This document shows, in pieces, positions 25,995 through 34,716 of a DNA stretch of 64,000 nucleotides. Every line of letters begins with the position of its first letter. Positions within the stretch are counted from its first letter, which is position 1. Source of the stretch: Rhodococcus sp. 1163 (lineage in GTDB: Bacteria; Actinomycetota; Actinomycetes; Mycobacteriales; Mycobacteriaceae); contig NZ_MKKX01000033.1 in assembly GCF_002091985.1 (NCBI RefSeq), positions 186,001 through 250,000 on the forward strand. The letters run 5' to 3'. Below the pieces are notes generated by a model. It made no database searches and was not told the origin of the DNA. It was given only the letters and a program-made list of their open reading frames with translations. The translations under genes were made by a program, and so were the position numbers.

Positions 25995-26549
25995 ATGAGT
26001 CGTCACAGAGCCGCCGCTTGTGCGCCTTCGAGCGACTGGATCGAAGGCGTGCTGGGCAAGCGGCACCGGTTGTCCGAGTTCTACGATCTGGCGGCCACGC
26101 GCGCAGACCAATCGGACCTGCTGTGGATGTTTTCCAAAGCCGGTGACGTCGAAGACGCTGCGTACAGGGCAGACGCGCAGCGAAACCTGGCGACGTCCGC
26201 GGCTTCACACGTGCTCCGGGAAGTCTTCGCGGAATTCGACTCATATGTCCTGAGCCTGACCGAGCAGCGCACCATCGAGCATCGACCTCTGCGCTCGGAC
26301 GACAGTCTGCACAGTGATGTCTTCCTCGAGAGCCACGACCGCGAGAACAACTCGGACAGCTTCGGCGTCAAAATCGTCTTCACCGATTGGATCGGCGCAC
26401 TGGTATTCACCACTTTCGCGACCTACGCCGGGCACCTCGATGCCCGCTCTGCAGACGTCGACGACACCGCGGCGTCGGATATGAAGGATCCGCCGTCGGA
26501 TGGCATGCACGGGCTCGCCGTCAGTGAAACGTCACGGTCAGTGAGCTGA
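25995..26549 (+). CDS. Uncharacterised protein
   Basis: A 184-residue soluble protein with no signal or membrane segment. The N-terminal part is helical (VLGKRHRLSEFYDLAATRADQSD); the middle has EFDSYVLSLTEQRTIEHRPL. No domain is recognised. The last 29 bases overlap the convergent SAF-domain gene, so both stops are inside each other's sequence. The start could also be a few codons downstream. Confidence 0.55.
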   Translation: MSRHRAAACAPSSDWIEGVLGKRHRLSEFYDLAATRADQSDLLWMFSKAGDVEDAAYRADAQRNLATSAASHVLREVFAEFDSYVLSLTEQRTIEHRPLRSDDSLHSDVFLESHDRENNSDSFGVKIVFTDWIGALVFTTFATYAGHLDARSADVDDTAASDMKDPPSDGMHGLAVSETSRSVS

Positions 26550-27183
26550 CCAGGGACGCAGCGGCCACGGCCGTCGCATCCTCGGGGGACATTGCCACAA
26601 GCACCACTCGGTCGCTGCTGCGCTGACGCGCGTCCTTCTCCGAAATCAGTACAACAACGGAATCGGTCGTCAATATCCGCGCGCTCTGTTCACCGCGTTC
26701 CCCCTCCGCCTGGACCGTCAGCACGTCCACGATGTCACCCTCCCGTAGGAGATCTGTGACTGCGGCGTCGGTCAGCCGGACGGGCACGATTCGGGCGTCG
26801 GCGGAACCGAGAGCTGCCCCAGCCAACCGCGGAGTGAGCAGTCGGACATCGGTGAGAGGCTCGCCGGCACGGATCGGGCCCGCCACTGTATGGGCCGTGG
26901 CGTCGGCGACATCCGTGATCGCGCCCTCGGGGACAGTTCCCGGCTCGTAGCCGGTGATCCGGACGTCCTCGTTCTGGAGTGGCCTACCGGGAGCCAGATC
27001 GCGGGCCGCAACGACAATTTGTACGCGATCTGTCGCGGCGGCATCCCTGACGAACAGCACAGCCGCCAGGAAGGCAAGGGCCCCGGCGGCCACGCGACGG
27101 ACAAGGACGGTACGAGTCCAGCCCGGCCGAACAAGGAGTCGATCCAACATCGTGGAGTCGAGTCGGGCATGTCGCTGTGGCAT
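26521..27183 (-). CDS. SAF-domain (CpaB/RcpC-like) membrane protein
   Basis: A 220-residue protein. A single membrane helix (VAAGALAFLAAVLFVRDAA) is followed by an extracytoplasmic SAF domain (VVAARDLAPGRPLQNEDVRI, then AGPIRAGEPLTDVRLL) and an RcpC-like end (VRLTDAAVTDLLREGDIVDVL). CpaB-type proteins help assemble Flp/Tad pili, but no other pilus genes are here. It matches the position of mycobacterial Rv0990c beside the FmdB-like gene. ATG 27183 is chosen over GTG 27192. Confidence 0.8.
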   Translation of the reverse strand: MPQRHARLDSTMLDRLLVRPGWTRTVLVRRVAAGALAFLAAVLFVRDAAATDRVQIVVAARDLAPGRPLQNEDVRITGYEPGTVPEGAITDVADATAHTVAGPIRAGEPLTDVRLLTPRLAGAALGSADARIVPVRLTDAAVTDLLREGDIVDVLTVQAEGERGEQSARILTTDSVVVLISEKDARQRSSDRVVLVAMSPEDATAVAAASLVSSLTVTFH

Positions 27184-27274
27184 GAAAGTCACCGTAACGA
27201 CGGACAGTCTGCATAAGCAGTAGAAACAGGCCTCGGCTGTGGATAACGCCGAGGCCTGTGGACAAACGAGAAAA

Positions 27275-27616
27275 CTACGAGGTTGCTGCTGCTTTCGACG
27301 GTGTCGAAGAGGAGGTGCTCGGCGTCGAAGATGTGCTGCTCGAGCTGGATTCCTTGGCCTTCGCGTCCGTTTTCGCCGGTGCCGAATCGCTCTTGTCGCT
27401 CTTCGATTCGCCCGCGCTATCGCTGGCGCTGCTCGCTCCGCTACGACTGTCGGTCCGGTAGAACCCGGTTCCCTTGAAAACGATTCCGACCGAGTTGAAC
27501 AGCTTCCGTAACTTGCCGCTGCACTGAGGGCACACGGTCAGTGAGTCCTCGCTGAACGACTGCACAATGTCGAACCGGTTCTCGCACTCGGTGCAGGCGT
27601 ATGAATAGGTGGGCAT
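27275..27616 (-). CDS. ruc: FmdB-type zinc-ribbon protein (Ruc-like redox chaperone)
   Basis: A 113-residue protein with an FmdB zinc ribbon: MPTYSYACTECENRFD and later CPQCSGKLRKLF, giving a CxxC...CxxC site. A disordered Ser/Lys/Asp-rich tail follows. M. tuberculosis Rv0991c (Ruc), in the same position, is a chaperone activated when oxidation releases zinc from the four Cys and the tail becomes active. GGAGGAAC precedes the ATG, and four tandem octamers lie just upstream. The Ruc name rests on similarity and order. Confidence 0.83.
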   Translation of the reverse strand: MPTYSYACTECENRFDIVQSFSEDSLTVCPQCSGKLRKLFNSVGIVFKGTGFYRTDSRSGASSASDSAGESKSDKSDSAPAKTDAKAKESSSSSTSSTPSTSSSTPSKAAATS

Positions 27617-27632
27617 CGATGTTCCTCCGCGC

Positions 27633-27664
27633 TGGTCAACTGGTCAACTGGTCGACTGGTCACC
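27633..27664. repeat. Four tandem octamers upstream of ruc
   Basis: GGTCAACT GGTCAACT GGTCGACT GGTCACCA. On the minus strand the units read AGTTGACC, so TTGACC, a -35-like hexamer, is repeated in 8-bp register 17 bp before the ruc start. The array could vary in copy number. Confidence 0.65.
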
Positions 27665-27788
27665 ATGGAGATTTCGCCATTGCTCGGTCGAGACCACTGG
27701 TGTGCCGAAAAAACTGCTGGAACTTCTCCGAGAAGGAGAGAGCATTAGCACTCTACAGTCATGACTGCCAACGCTGCCATTCAGGCAG

Positions 27789-28367
27789 CTATTCCCGATT
27801 CAAGGCAATGAGACCGCCGGAAGGGGTCAGGGCATGGGAAGCGCGTCGATCATGCGGTTCCTCGGGAAGTTCGTCCACCAACTCCGAGTCGCGAACGACA
27901 GCGACGACAGGGATTCCCGGAGCCACCAGCTCGAGTGTTCGGTCATAGAAACCGGCACCCCGGCCCAGCCTGACCCCGCGCCGATCGACTGCCAACGCGG
28001 GCACGAACACCACATCGCACGTAGCGACTCGCGCGGGAGGCAACAGCGGTCCGGTCGGTTCGGACAGGCCGTAGGAAGCAGCCTTCAGATTCTCGCGCCC
28101 TGTGTACTCCGCCCACTGCAACGGCCCTGGCTCCCTGGCCACAGGGACCAGTACGACCGGAGATCGAAGGCGAAGCGCGTCGAGCATGTCGAGCGACCCT
28201 GGTTCGCTTCCCACCGGGATATATGCGGCAACAGCGGACGCGCCACGCACCGTTTCGGCTGCGGCATGACAGAGTTTCAGCGACTCGTCTTCACGTGTGA
28301 GCGCACTGGAGGCCCGACGAGACGCGAGGACGCGTAGGCGCCACTCCTTCTTCGAGATCGGTTTCAC
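27789..28367 (-). CDS. 5-formyltetrahydrofolate cyclo-ligase
   Basis: A 192-residue enzyme converting 5-formyl-THF to 5,10-methenyl-THF with ATP. Motifs are SKKEWRLRVLASRRA (N-terminal basic helix), VAAYIPVGSEP, and the signature VPALAVDRRGVRLGRGAGFYDR. It is the Rv0992c equivalent between ruc and galU. The start is taken as GTG 28367 because it yields the family's usual N-terminus; no ATG is in frame nearby. It is divergent from galU. Confidence 0.87.
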   Translation of the reverse strand: MKPISKKEWRLRVLASRRASSALTREDESLKLCHAAAETVRGASAVAAYIPVGSEPGSLDMLDALRLRSPVVLVPVAREPGPLQWAEYTGRENLKAASYGLSEPTGPLLPPARVATCDVVFVPALAVDRRGVRLGRGAGFYDRTLELVAPGIPVVAVVRDSELVDELPEEPHDRRASHALTPSGGLIALNRE

Positions 28368-28477
28368 AGCATTACCAGCAGCATCGTCTGTAGCAGCATG
28401 GGTCGAGCTTAGGCACCTCGGGAACAGTCGGCAGGCGCGGAGCGAGATCCGCGGTGACCATGGATAAGGTGGGCAGC

Positions 28478-29440
28478 ATGACAGAAGCCGCAGCAGACGC
28501 TCCGACAACGCATGTCGGGCATCAAGGGCACTTTCGGACAGCGATCGTTCCGGCCGCCGGCATGGGGACACGCTTCTTGCCTGCCACCAAAACCGTTCCC
28601 AAGGAACTGCTTCCGGTCGTCGATACACCGGGAATCGAACTCGTTGCAGGTGAAGCGGCCGACTCCGGCGCCGAGCGTCTCGTGATCGTCACCTCGCCAG
28701 GCAAGGACGGCGTCGTCGCGCACTTCGTCGAGGATCTCGTTCTCGAGACGAAGCTCGAGAAGAGCGGCAAGTTGAAGATGCTCGCGAAGGTCCGCGTCGC
28801 TCCCTCGCTACTCGATGTCCAATCTGTCGTGCAGTCCGAGCCGCTCGGACTCGGACATGCAGTCGCATGTGCCGAAGAAGTACTCGACGACGACGAAGAC
28901 GCTGTGGCAGTGCTGCTGCCCGACGACCTCGTACTTCCCCGCGGCGTGCTCGACGTGATGTCCCGGGTGCGGGCCAAGCGTGGCGGCACCGTGTTGTGTG
29001 CCTTCGAAGTACCCGAAGAAGACGTCTCCTCCTACGGAGTCTTCTCCGTCGAAACCGTCCCCGATGCGGTGAACCCGAATGTCCTCAAGGTCACCGGCAT
29101 GGTCGAGAAGCCCAAGCGTGAAGATGCGCCGTCACTGTTCGCCGCGGCAGGCCGCTATCTACTCGATCGAGCGATTTTCGACGCCTTGCGACGCATCGAG
29201 CCTGGCGCTGGTGGCGAGATTCAGCTCACCGACGCCATCGCATTGTTGATCGACGAGGGTCATCCGGTTCACGTCGTCGTACATCGCGGTTCCCGACACG
29301 ACCTCGGAAATCCCGGGGGATACCTACGCGCTGCGGTTGACTTTGCACTCGAACGCGATGATTACGGTCCGTCGTTGCGTGAATGGCTGACCGAACGACT
29401 GAGTGACGATTGGGCGCCGCAACTCACCACGTATGAATAG
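28478..29440 (+). CDS. galU: UTP-glucose-1-phosphate uridylyltransferase
   Basis: A 320-residue GalU. The nucleotide-binding signature VPAAGMGTRFLPATKTVPKE is followed by LLPDDLVLP, GMVEKPKRE and GEIQLTDAI. It makes UDP-glucose for trehalose, glycolipid and arabinogalactan synthesis. The ATG at 28478 is chosen because AAGGTGGG precedes it; ATG 28460 and GTG 28454 are possible but lack this site. It is first of a galU-moeA/glp-rimJ-glpR row. Confidence 0.95.
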   Translation: MTEAAADAPTTHVGHQGHFRTAIVPAAGMGTRFLPATKTVPKELLPVVDTPGIELVAGEAADSGAERLVIVTSPGKDGVVAHFVEDLVLETKLEKSGKLKMLAKVRVAPSLLDVQSVVQSEPLGLGHAVACAEEVLDDDEDAVAVLLPDDLVLPRGVLDVMSRVRAKRGGTVLCAFEVPEEDVSSYGVFSVETVPDAVNPNVLKVTGMVEKPKREDAPSLFAAAGRYLLDRAIFDALRRIEPGAGGEIQLTDAIALLIDEGHPVHVVVHRGSRHDLGNPGGYLRAAVDFALERDDYGPSLREWLTERLSDDWAPQLTTYE

Positions 29441-29471
29441 GCCCGTAGTACAGAGATAGAGAAGGGGCCAG

Positions 29472-30731
29472 ATGCGCTCGGTTGAAGATCAGCAGACCAG
29501 AGTGACCGCTGCGGCGGTCGCTCCACGGCCTGTCCGAGTAGCGATTTCGGAAGCGCAGGGCTTGTTGTGCGCCGAGGAAGTGGTCACCGAGCGTCCACTG
29601 CCAGGTTTCGACCAAGCAGCCATCGACGGTTACGCCGTGCGCAGCGTCGATGTCGCATCCGCCGGTACCGACTTGCGCAACGAGGACGACGAGCGGATCG
29701 AATTGACGCTGCCTGTCGTCGGCGAGGTCACCGCCGGCTCACGGCAACCCATTCGGTTGCAACCGCGGCAGGCTGTTCGGGTGGACACCGGTGCACCGCT
29801 CCCGACGCTCGCCGACGCGGTACTCCCGCTGGACCGCACCGATGCGGGACGGGCGCGCGTGCAGGTTTATCGACCGGTGCGCTCGGGCGACTACGTGCGC
29901 AAGATCGGGGACGACGTACAACCGGGTGATGTTGCCGTGCGGGCAGGCACCATAATCGGCGCAGCCCAGGTCGGTCTCCTCGCTGCAGTCGGGCGTGACA
30001 AGGTGCTGGTCCATCCGCGCCCGCGCCTGTCGGTCATTTCCGTCGGCGGAGAACTCGTCGACACCGATCGCACCCCGGGCCCCGGCCAGGTCTACGACGT
30101 CAACTCCTATGCGCTTGCGGCTGCGGCACGTGATGCCGGCGCAGACGTCAACCGCGTTGGAATCGTCAGCGGTGACCCCAAACGGTTACGTGAAGTCGTC
30201 GAAGGCCAGCTCATTCGCTCTGAGATCGTCGTCATTGCCGGTGCAGTCGGTGGCGGCGCCTCGGACAGCGTCCGGGAGGCACTGTCGGACCTCGGCGATC
30301 TCGAAGTCGAACGCGTCGCGATGCATCCAGGTTCGGTACAGGGTTTCGGGCAATTGGGCCGCGACGAAGTGCCGACGTTTCTACTTCCGGCCAACCCCGT
30401 CAGTGCACTCGTGGTGTTCGAAATCATGGTGCGGCCGCTTATCCGCATCGCGCTGGGACGTCGCCAGCCGATGCGTCGCACCGTGACTGCGCGAACGGTG
30501 GCGCCGATCACCTCGATCGAGGACCGCAAAGGGTTTCTCCGCGGTCAGCTGATGCGTGACGAGGGCTCGGGTGAATACCTCGTACAGGCTCTCGGTGGCG
30601 CGCCCGGATCCTCCTCACACCTGCTCGCCACGCTCGCCGAGGCCAACTGTCTCGTGGTTATCGAGCCGAATGTCACCGAAATCAGAACGGGTGAGGAAGT
30701 CGACGTGTCGTTCCTCGCCCAGCGGGGGTAA
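29472..30731 (+). CDS. glp: MoeA/gephyrin-like protein (Glp-type)
   Basis: A 419-residue MoeA-fold protein. The N-terminal domain has RPLPGFDQAAIDGYAVRS; the MPT-binding domain has VGGELVDTD, GPGQVYDVNSY and GGGASDSV; the C-terminal beta-barrel follows. A paralogue in this exact operon of corynebacteria (Glp) binds FtsZ and the membrane receptor GLPR and no longer serves cofactor synthesis. A GLPR-like gene follows two genes on, favouring that role; a true MoeA function cannot be excluded. AGAAGGGG precedes the ATG. Confidence 0.85.
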   Translation: MRSVEDQQTRVTAAAVAPRPVRVAISEAQGLLCAEEVVTERPLPGFDQAAIDGYAVRSVDVASAGTDLRNEDDERIELTLPVVGEVTAGSRQPIRLQPRQAVRVDTGAPLPTLADAVLPLDRTDAGRARVQVYRPVRSGDYVRKIGDDVQPGDVAVRAGTIIGAAQVGLLAAVGRDKVLVHPRPRLSVISVGGELVDTDRTPGPGQVYDVNSYALAAAARDAGADVNRVGIVSGDPKRLREVVEGQLIRSEIVVIAGAVGGGASDSVREALSDLGDLEVERVAMHPGSVQGFGQLGRDEVPTFLLPANPVSALVVFEIMVRPLIRIALGRRQPMRRTVTARTVAPITSIEDRKGFLRGQLMRDEGSGEYLVQALGGAPGSSSHLLATLAEANCLVVIEPNVTEIRTGEEVDVSFLAQRG

Positions 30732-30784
30732 CGAGTCCGCGGCGATGGTGCAGTGGCATCGCCGAAGGCGCTAATGTAAGACAG

Positions 30785-31432
30785 ATGCCGCTCACGTGGT
30801 CGAGCCACCCAGGTTGGCCGGCGAAACTGGGACCTCTGACTGTTGCCGGGGGCAACGTCACTCTCCGCCCTGTGAAGCTTCGGGATGCGGGCGCCTGGAG
30901 TCGGCTCCGGCTCCGCGATCGCGACCACCTGGAGCCGTGGGAACCGACCGGTGAGGGCTCATGGGCCGCGCGACACCACATCTCGTCATGGCCCGCCTTG
31001 TGCTCTGGGCTCAAGTCCGAAGCGCGTAAGGGCCACATGCTGCCGATGGCCATCGAGGTCGACGGTGAATTCTGTGGACAAATGACTGTCGGCAACATTA
31101 TTCGCGGTGCGCTTAAATCTGCATGGATCGGGTATTGGGTGGCCAAGGACGTCAATGGTCGCGGCGTTGCCACAGCAGCGTTGGCCATAGGTCTCGATCA
31201 TTGTTTCGGTCCGCTCGGACTCCACCGTGTCGAAGCGACAGTGCGACCGGAGAACCTTCCGAGCCAGGCTGTACTACGTAACGTCGGGTTCCGTGAAGAG
31301 GGACTCCTGAGGGACTACCTCGACGTCGATGGGCGCTGGCGCGATCACCTCCTGGTGGCGCTGACTTCCAACGAGGTTCAGGGGACTGTCGCAGACCGGT
31401 TGGTGCGCAATGGACGGGCTGCGTGGGCTTAG
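30785..31432 (+). CDS. rimJ: RimJ/RimL-type GNAT acetyltransferase
   Basis: A 215-residue GNAT protein. The acetyl-CoA fold is visible as GYWVAKDVNGRGVATAALAIGLDH (Q/R-x-x-G-like loop), followed by LHRVEATVRPENLPSQAVLRNVGF. The family acetylates protein N-termini. It is the Rv0995 equivalent and lies between glp and the GLPR-like membrane gene. Confidence 0.88.
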   Translation: MPLTWSSHPGWPAKLGPLTVAGGNVTLRPVKLRDAGAWSRLRLRDRDHLEPWEPTGEGSWAARHHISSWPALCSGLKSEARKGHMLPMAIEVDGEFCGQMTVGNIIRGALKSAWIGYWVAKDVNGRGVATAALAIGLDHCFGPLGLHRVEATVRPENLPSQAVLRNVGFREEGLLRDYLDVDGRWRDHLLVALTSNEVQGTVADRLVRNGRAAWA

Positions 31433-31583
31433 AACTCGGACGCGTGTGCTCGTGACGGATGTGACTGGAGTTGCCTGTGTGTAATCTGGTGTCGGCGCGT
31501 CGGCGGGGTTCGGCAGCAACTTCCGCATAGCCTGAAGACGTCATAGATGTCGGACCCAACAGGCATGAGAGGAGAACGCCGAT

Positions 31584-32375
31584 ATGCCCAACTCGATCAT
31601 CTGGATCGGTCTTGTCGCAATCTGGTTGTTCGTCCTACTGCCGATGATGATGAGTAAGCGCCCACGCATCATGCAGACGTCCGATGTCGCCCTCGCGACC
31701 CGCGTTCTGTACCGCGGCGGAACCACGAGACCCCAACGGGGACCTGCCGCCGGACACGCAAGCGACCCCGACTGGCGACCCGAGTACGACGAGCGCACAT
31801 CGGCACCCGCCGGCGTCGTCTTCGGTCGTAACGCACCAAGCACCGACGCGGAGGACCCGATGGACACTCACGCAGAAACCGAAGAAATCGACACAGACGA
31901 CGTCGAACGTGCTTACGTTCCGAGCCGTCGAGGACGCGGCGGCTTCGACGCCGAAGCTGACGCGATTGCAAGCGCCGCTCGATACTCCTTCCGGCAGCGC
32001 GCGGTACTCGGGTTGGTGTTCGCTGTCATCGCCACTGGCGCTCTCGCGGTCATCATGACGCCGATGTTGTGGTGGGCATGCACCCTCTCGGTCGCAGCCC
32101 TCGCTGGATACCTCTACTACCTGCGTCGGCAGGTCCAGATCGAGCAGGAGATCCGGCGGCGGCGGATGACCCGAGCGGGTCGCTCACGTCTCGGTGTGGA
32201 ATCACGCACCGACGAAGAGCTCCGGCTAGTTCCACAGCGACTGCGTCGGCCCGGAGCCGTGGTACTGGAAATCGACGACGAGGACCCGGAGTTCGAGCAT
32301 CTCGACCACTACGACGAGCCATTTCAGCAGTCCGCGCGCGAGAGCCATGGCGTACGACGGGCATCAGGGGCCTGA
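31584..32375 (+). CDS. glpR: GLPR/SepX-like divisome membrane protein
   Basis: A 263-residue membrane protein. The N-terminal helix (SIIWIGLVAIWLFVLLPMM) is followed by a cytoplasmic segment of ~110 residues ending in an acidic Asp/Glu stretch, then two closely spaced helices (LVFAVIATGALAVIM and WWACTLSVAALAGYLYY). An Arg-rich and acidic tail follows. Topology and location after galU-glp-rimJ match corynebacterial GLPR and streptomycete SepX, which link the gephyrin-like protein to FtsZ at the septum. GAGAGGAG lies upstream of the ATG. The symbol is a functional label (GLPR), not the glycerol regulator. Confidence 0.76.
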   Translation: MPNSIIWIGLVAIWLFVLLPMMMSKRPRIMQTSDVALATRVLYRGGTTRPQRGPAAGHASDPDWRPEYDERTSAPAGVVFGRNAPSTDAEDPMDTHAETEEIDTDDVERAYVPSRRGRGGFDAEADAIASAARYSFRQRAVLGLVFAVIATGALAVIMTPMLWWACTLSVAALAGYLYYLRRQVQIEQEIRRRRMTRAGRSRLGVESRTDEELRLVPQRLRRPGAVVLEIDDEDPEFEHLDHYDEPFQQSARESHGVRRASGA

Positions 32376-32434
32376 CGTTCCGCGGTTTCCGATCCCTTTG
32401 ATAGGGTTGCGCAGCAGTGTCAAACGCTGCACCA

Positions 32435-32510
32435 GGGGCTGTGGCGCAGTTGGTAGCGCGTCTCGTTCGCATCGAGAAGGTCAGGGGTTCGATTCCCCTC
32501 AGCTCCACCA
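32435..32510 (+). tRNA. tRNA-Ala (anticodon CGC)
   Basis: A 76-nt cloverleaf with acceptor stem GGGGCTG/CAGCTCC including the G3-U70 pair that identifies alanine tRNAs. The D arm is GCGC...GCGC, the anticodon stem TCTCG/CGAGA around loop TTCGCAT (anticodon CGC), and the T arm AGGGG-TTCGATT-CCCCT. The 3' CCA is encoded. Confidence 0.97.
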
Positions 32511-32749
32511 GATGTAGGGCAGTACGAAACACGGCAGCGGCTATTCTGCGGGTACCCGGAGAGCTCATTCGAGTGGATGATTTCCGGGCGGCACTCGAAG
32601 CGACCGGTGAGCGTCGTGTGAAGGAAGAGGTCTCAGCCCGGTAGTCTTGCTACAAGTTGAGATCAGAGTTGGTGGTCGACGTCTACCGGGAAACGTCGAC
32701 CTGGCCCAGCATTCTCTAACGTGCGCACTGAGAGCTATGTGGAGAGTGA

Positions 32750-33205
32750 ATGACTTTCGAGATTGTCGACCTCGAGGAAACGTGGGTCGCCGGTCTTCCT
32801 GTGCGTAGCCCCAAGCGGGCGTTGGGAAGGTTGGACGATCCCGCTCTGAATCGCGCGTGGTCCTCGGTACTCAAGCAAGAAATCTCCGGTCCGCTCGCAT
32901 CCATTTATACAGACTTCGCACCCGGTATCGGATCATATAACACGCAAATAGTCGGTTATCGATGCTCTTCTTTGAGTCAAGTGACGCGGGGCCACCTCAT
33001 AGCCAGGGTGCCGCGCGCAAAGTACGCGAAATTCTCCGCAGTGGGCCATTTCCCCGACGTCATGACGCGGTTGTGGAAACAGATCGACCATGCGGAAGAT
33101 CAGGGTGAGATCAAGCGATTGTTCACCGGCGACTACGAGTGCTATCCGCACGCGTACAAAATCGATTTGTACTTGTCGATCGCATCTCCGGGACCGTCGG
33201 CATGA
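32750..33205 (+). CDS. GyrI-like effector-binding-domain protein
   Basis: A 151-residue stand-alone protein of the AraC-effector/GyrI-like fold. The second half carries the diagnostic run AKFSAVGHFPDVMTRLWKQID followed by an acidic DYECYP and IDLYLSI. There is no DNA-binding domain, so it may sequester or sense a hydrophobic ligand. GGAGAG precedes the ATG. Its stop overlaps the start of a paralogue (ATGA). Confidence 0.75.
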   Translation: MTFEIVDLEETWVAGLPVRSPKRALGRLDDPALNRAWSSVLKQEISGPLASIYTDFAPGIGSYNTQIVGYRCSSLSQVTRGHLIARVPRAKYAKFSAVGHFPDVMTRLWKQIDHAEDQGEIKRLFTGDYECYPHAYKIDLYLSIASPGPSA

Positions 33206-33636
33206 CGCACAGCGTGACTGCGCGGGGTGCCGATTTGTTCGGTGGGTTGGTAGCCCCACTTGCCGTTCCGGGTTCCGAATCCAGCGGTAGCGAGCTGTTT
33301 CGCTTTCTGCGAGAACGCATTCGAGACAGGTCGGCCGACCCTGTTGCGGTCAGTACGGTCTTCGTTCCCGACGAGCTCGGCGACTACAACGCGCTGATCG
33401 GTTTGCCTTATTTGTCACCGAGCGATGTGCCTGTGGGGGACGTGTTCTTGCAAGTCCCGAGCGGAGTATTCGCAAAGTTCGTACCGATCGGTAATCTTCG
33501 CGATCCTATCGACGATGTCTGGGCCCAGGTCGATGAGGCAACTGAATCCGGAACACTATTCCGGGCATATAAAGAAGATATCGAAGTCGTTACACCGTCC
33601 GGTGAAGTGGAACTCTTTATCTCGGTTGTTATCTGA
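33202..33636 (+). CDS. GyrI-like effector-binding-domain protein, tandem paralogue
   Basis: A 144-residue paralogue of the preceding protein: AKFVPIGNLRDPIDDVWAQVD, then KEDIEVVTPSGEVELFISV. The conserved central Glu of the ligand pocket is retained as EDIEV. The ATG is taken where it overlaps the upstream stop; a frame opening further upstream lies inside the first gene. The two probably form a heterodimeric or pseudo-dimeric ligand-binding pair. Confidence 0.75.
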   Translation: MTHSVTARGADLFGGLVAPLAVPGSESSGSELFRFLRERIRDRSADPVAVSTVFVPDELGDYNALIGLPYLSPSDVPVGDVFLQVPSGVFAKFVPIGNLRDPIDDVWAQVDEATESGTLFRAYKEDIEVVTPSGEVELFISVVI

Positions 33637-33763
33637 TTCGGTGAGGTGTTCGCCGCATCGGGGCACCTTAAGTCACATTATGGACTTAGTTGTGGTTATT
33701 ATTACCCTGCGAGTACGGGTTCAGTGAGTTCGAGACTACGGATTCCTTGTGACTCGGATGTCC

Positions 33764-33777
33764 ACGCTGAACAGCGT
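33764..33777. promoter_or_regulatory. Inverted repeat before the TetR gene
   Basis: ACGCTGAACAGCGT is a perfect 6-2-6 palindrome 38 bp before the TetR start. The position fits autoregulation by the TetR protein. Confidence 0.5.
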
Positions 33778-33815
33778 AGGTGTCATGGTAGGTAACTGGG
33801 CAGGGGTGAACGATC

Positions 33816-34481
33816 ATGGTTAGGCAACTGAGAGCGGAAGCAACACGAGCGGCCGCGCTTCGGGCGGCAGCGGATCTTTTTCTCGACGTCGGGCACGCGA
33901 ACGCGACACTGAGCCAGGTGTCCGCGCAATCCGGCGTCACCAAGGGTGCCTTGTACTTCCACTTCGCGTCGAAGGAAGAACTCGCCCGCGCCATTGTCGA
34001 CGAGGGTCACGAGCGCGTATCGACTGCGTGCGCTGGCTTGGTCGACAGTCGATCACCTGCACTCGAGTCGGTCATCGGCATCTCGTACTCTGTGCTCGAG
34101 CTGGCGGCTTCCGATCCTCTGGTCCGAGTGATGTATCGGCTGCAGATGGAGATCGACGGGTCCGAAACCGCAAGGGGCAGTGTTTTTTGCACCTGGGGAA
34201 ACATCTTCGAGCATCTCTTCGATCGGGCGATCGAACACGGTGACGTCGCCGATCACCTCGACTCCGGAAACGCTTCGCTCCTCGTATGCGAGATGCTCGC
34301 CGGCGTTCTGATGGTGTCCGAAGCTCAGTCCGCACTGGAGAGTGCACCGTCCCGCATGGAAAAGGTATGGAACACCGTGCTTCCGTCACTCGTTCCGCCG
34401 AACAAGCTCGGATACTTCCGCGAGTTCGCAGCGCGCAGTCTGTCGAGCTTCGTGCCGTCCGAGGAATTCACCAACGCGTAG
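33816..34481 (+). CDS. TetR-family regulator (butyrolactone-receptor-like)
   Basis: A 221-residue regulator. The helix-turn-helix is ATLSQVSAQSGVTKGALYFHFASKEEL near residues 30-55, closely matching the ArpA/ScbR gamma-butyrolactone receptor type, including the GALYFHF run. The C-terminal ligand domain contains VMYRLQMEID and TWGNIFEHLFDRAIEHGDV. The ligand and targets are unknown; the palindrome upstream and the GyrI-like pair are candidates. No butyrolactone synthase is nearby. Confidence 0.84.
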   Translation: MVRQLRAEATRAAALRAAADLFLDVGHANATLSQVSAQSGVTKGALYFHFASKEELARAIVDEGHERVSTACAGLVDSRSPALESVIGISYSVLELAASDPLVRVMYRLQMEIDGSETARGSVFCTWGNIFEHLFDRAIEHGDVADHLDSGNASLLVCEMLAGVLMVSEAQSALESAPSRMEKVWNTVLPSLVPPNKLGYFREFAARSLSSFVPSEEFTNA

Positions 34482-34536
34482 CTCTCACGTCTGAGCATGC
34501 TTGCTAAGGGTCGACGCCCGGCGGACACTGTGTGAT

Positions 34537-34707
34537 ATGAGCCACACAACGAGTTACCGCGTAATGTCCGACACCGACCTTCGAAAAGCAATCGGTACTT
34601 TGCAGAGCCGCGCCGACGACGCACGTCGGCGCGGCTCTGAAGAGGACGCCGAGCGAATCGAGAAGACGGTCAACGAGTACCGCGACGAGATGTCGCGACG
34701 CTTGTGA
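34537..34707 (+). CDS. Small charged helical protein
   Basis: A 56-residue protein, MSHTTSYRVMSDTDLRKAIG..., with a long Arg/Glu/Asp-rich helix (ARRRGSEEDAERIEKTVNEYRDEM) that looks coiled-coil. No ribosome-binding site is obvious; the ATG sits right after TGTGATATG, so the message may be leaderless. The stop is 9 bp from the convergent reductase. No function is assigned. Confidence 0.55.
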   Translation: MSHTTSYRVMSDTDLRKAIGTLQSRADDARRRGSEEDAERIEKTVNEYRDEMSRRL

Positions 34708-34716
34708 GCTACCGGT

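Noticed and set aside
32435..32510. tRNA-Ala as an integration site for the adjacent accessory genes
   Set aside because: No integrase and no second copy of the tRNA 3' end was seen in the window.
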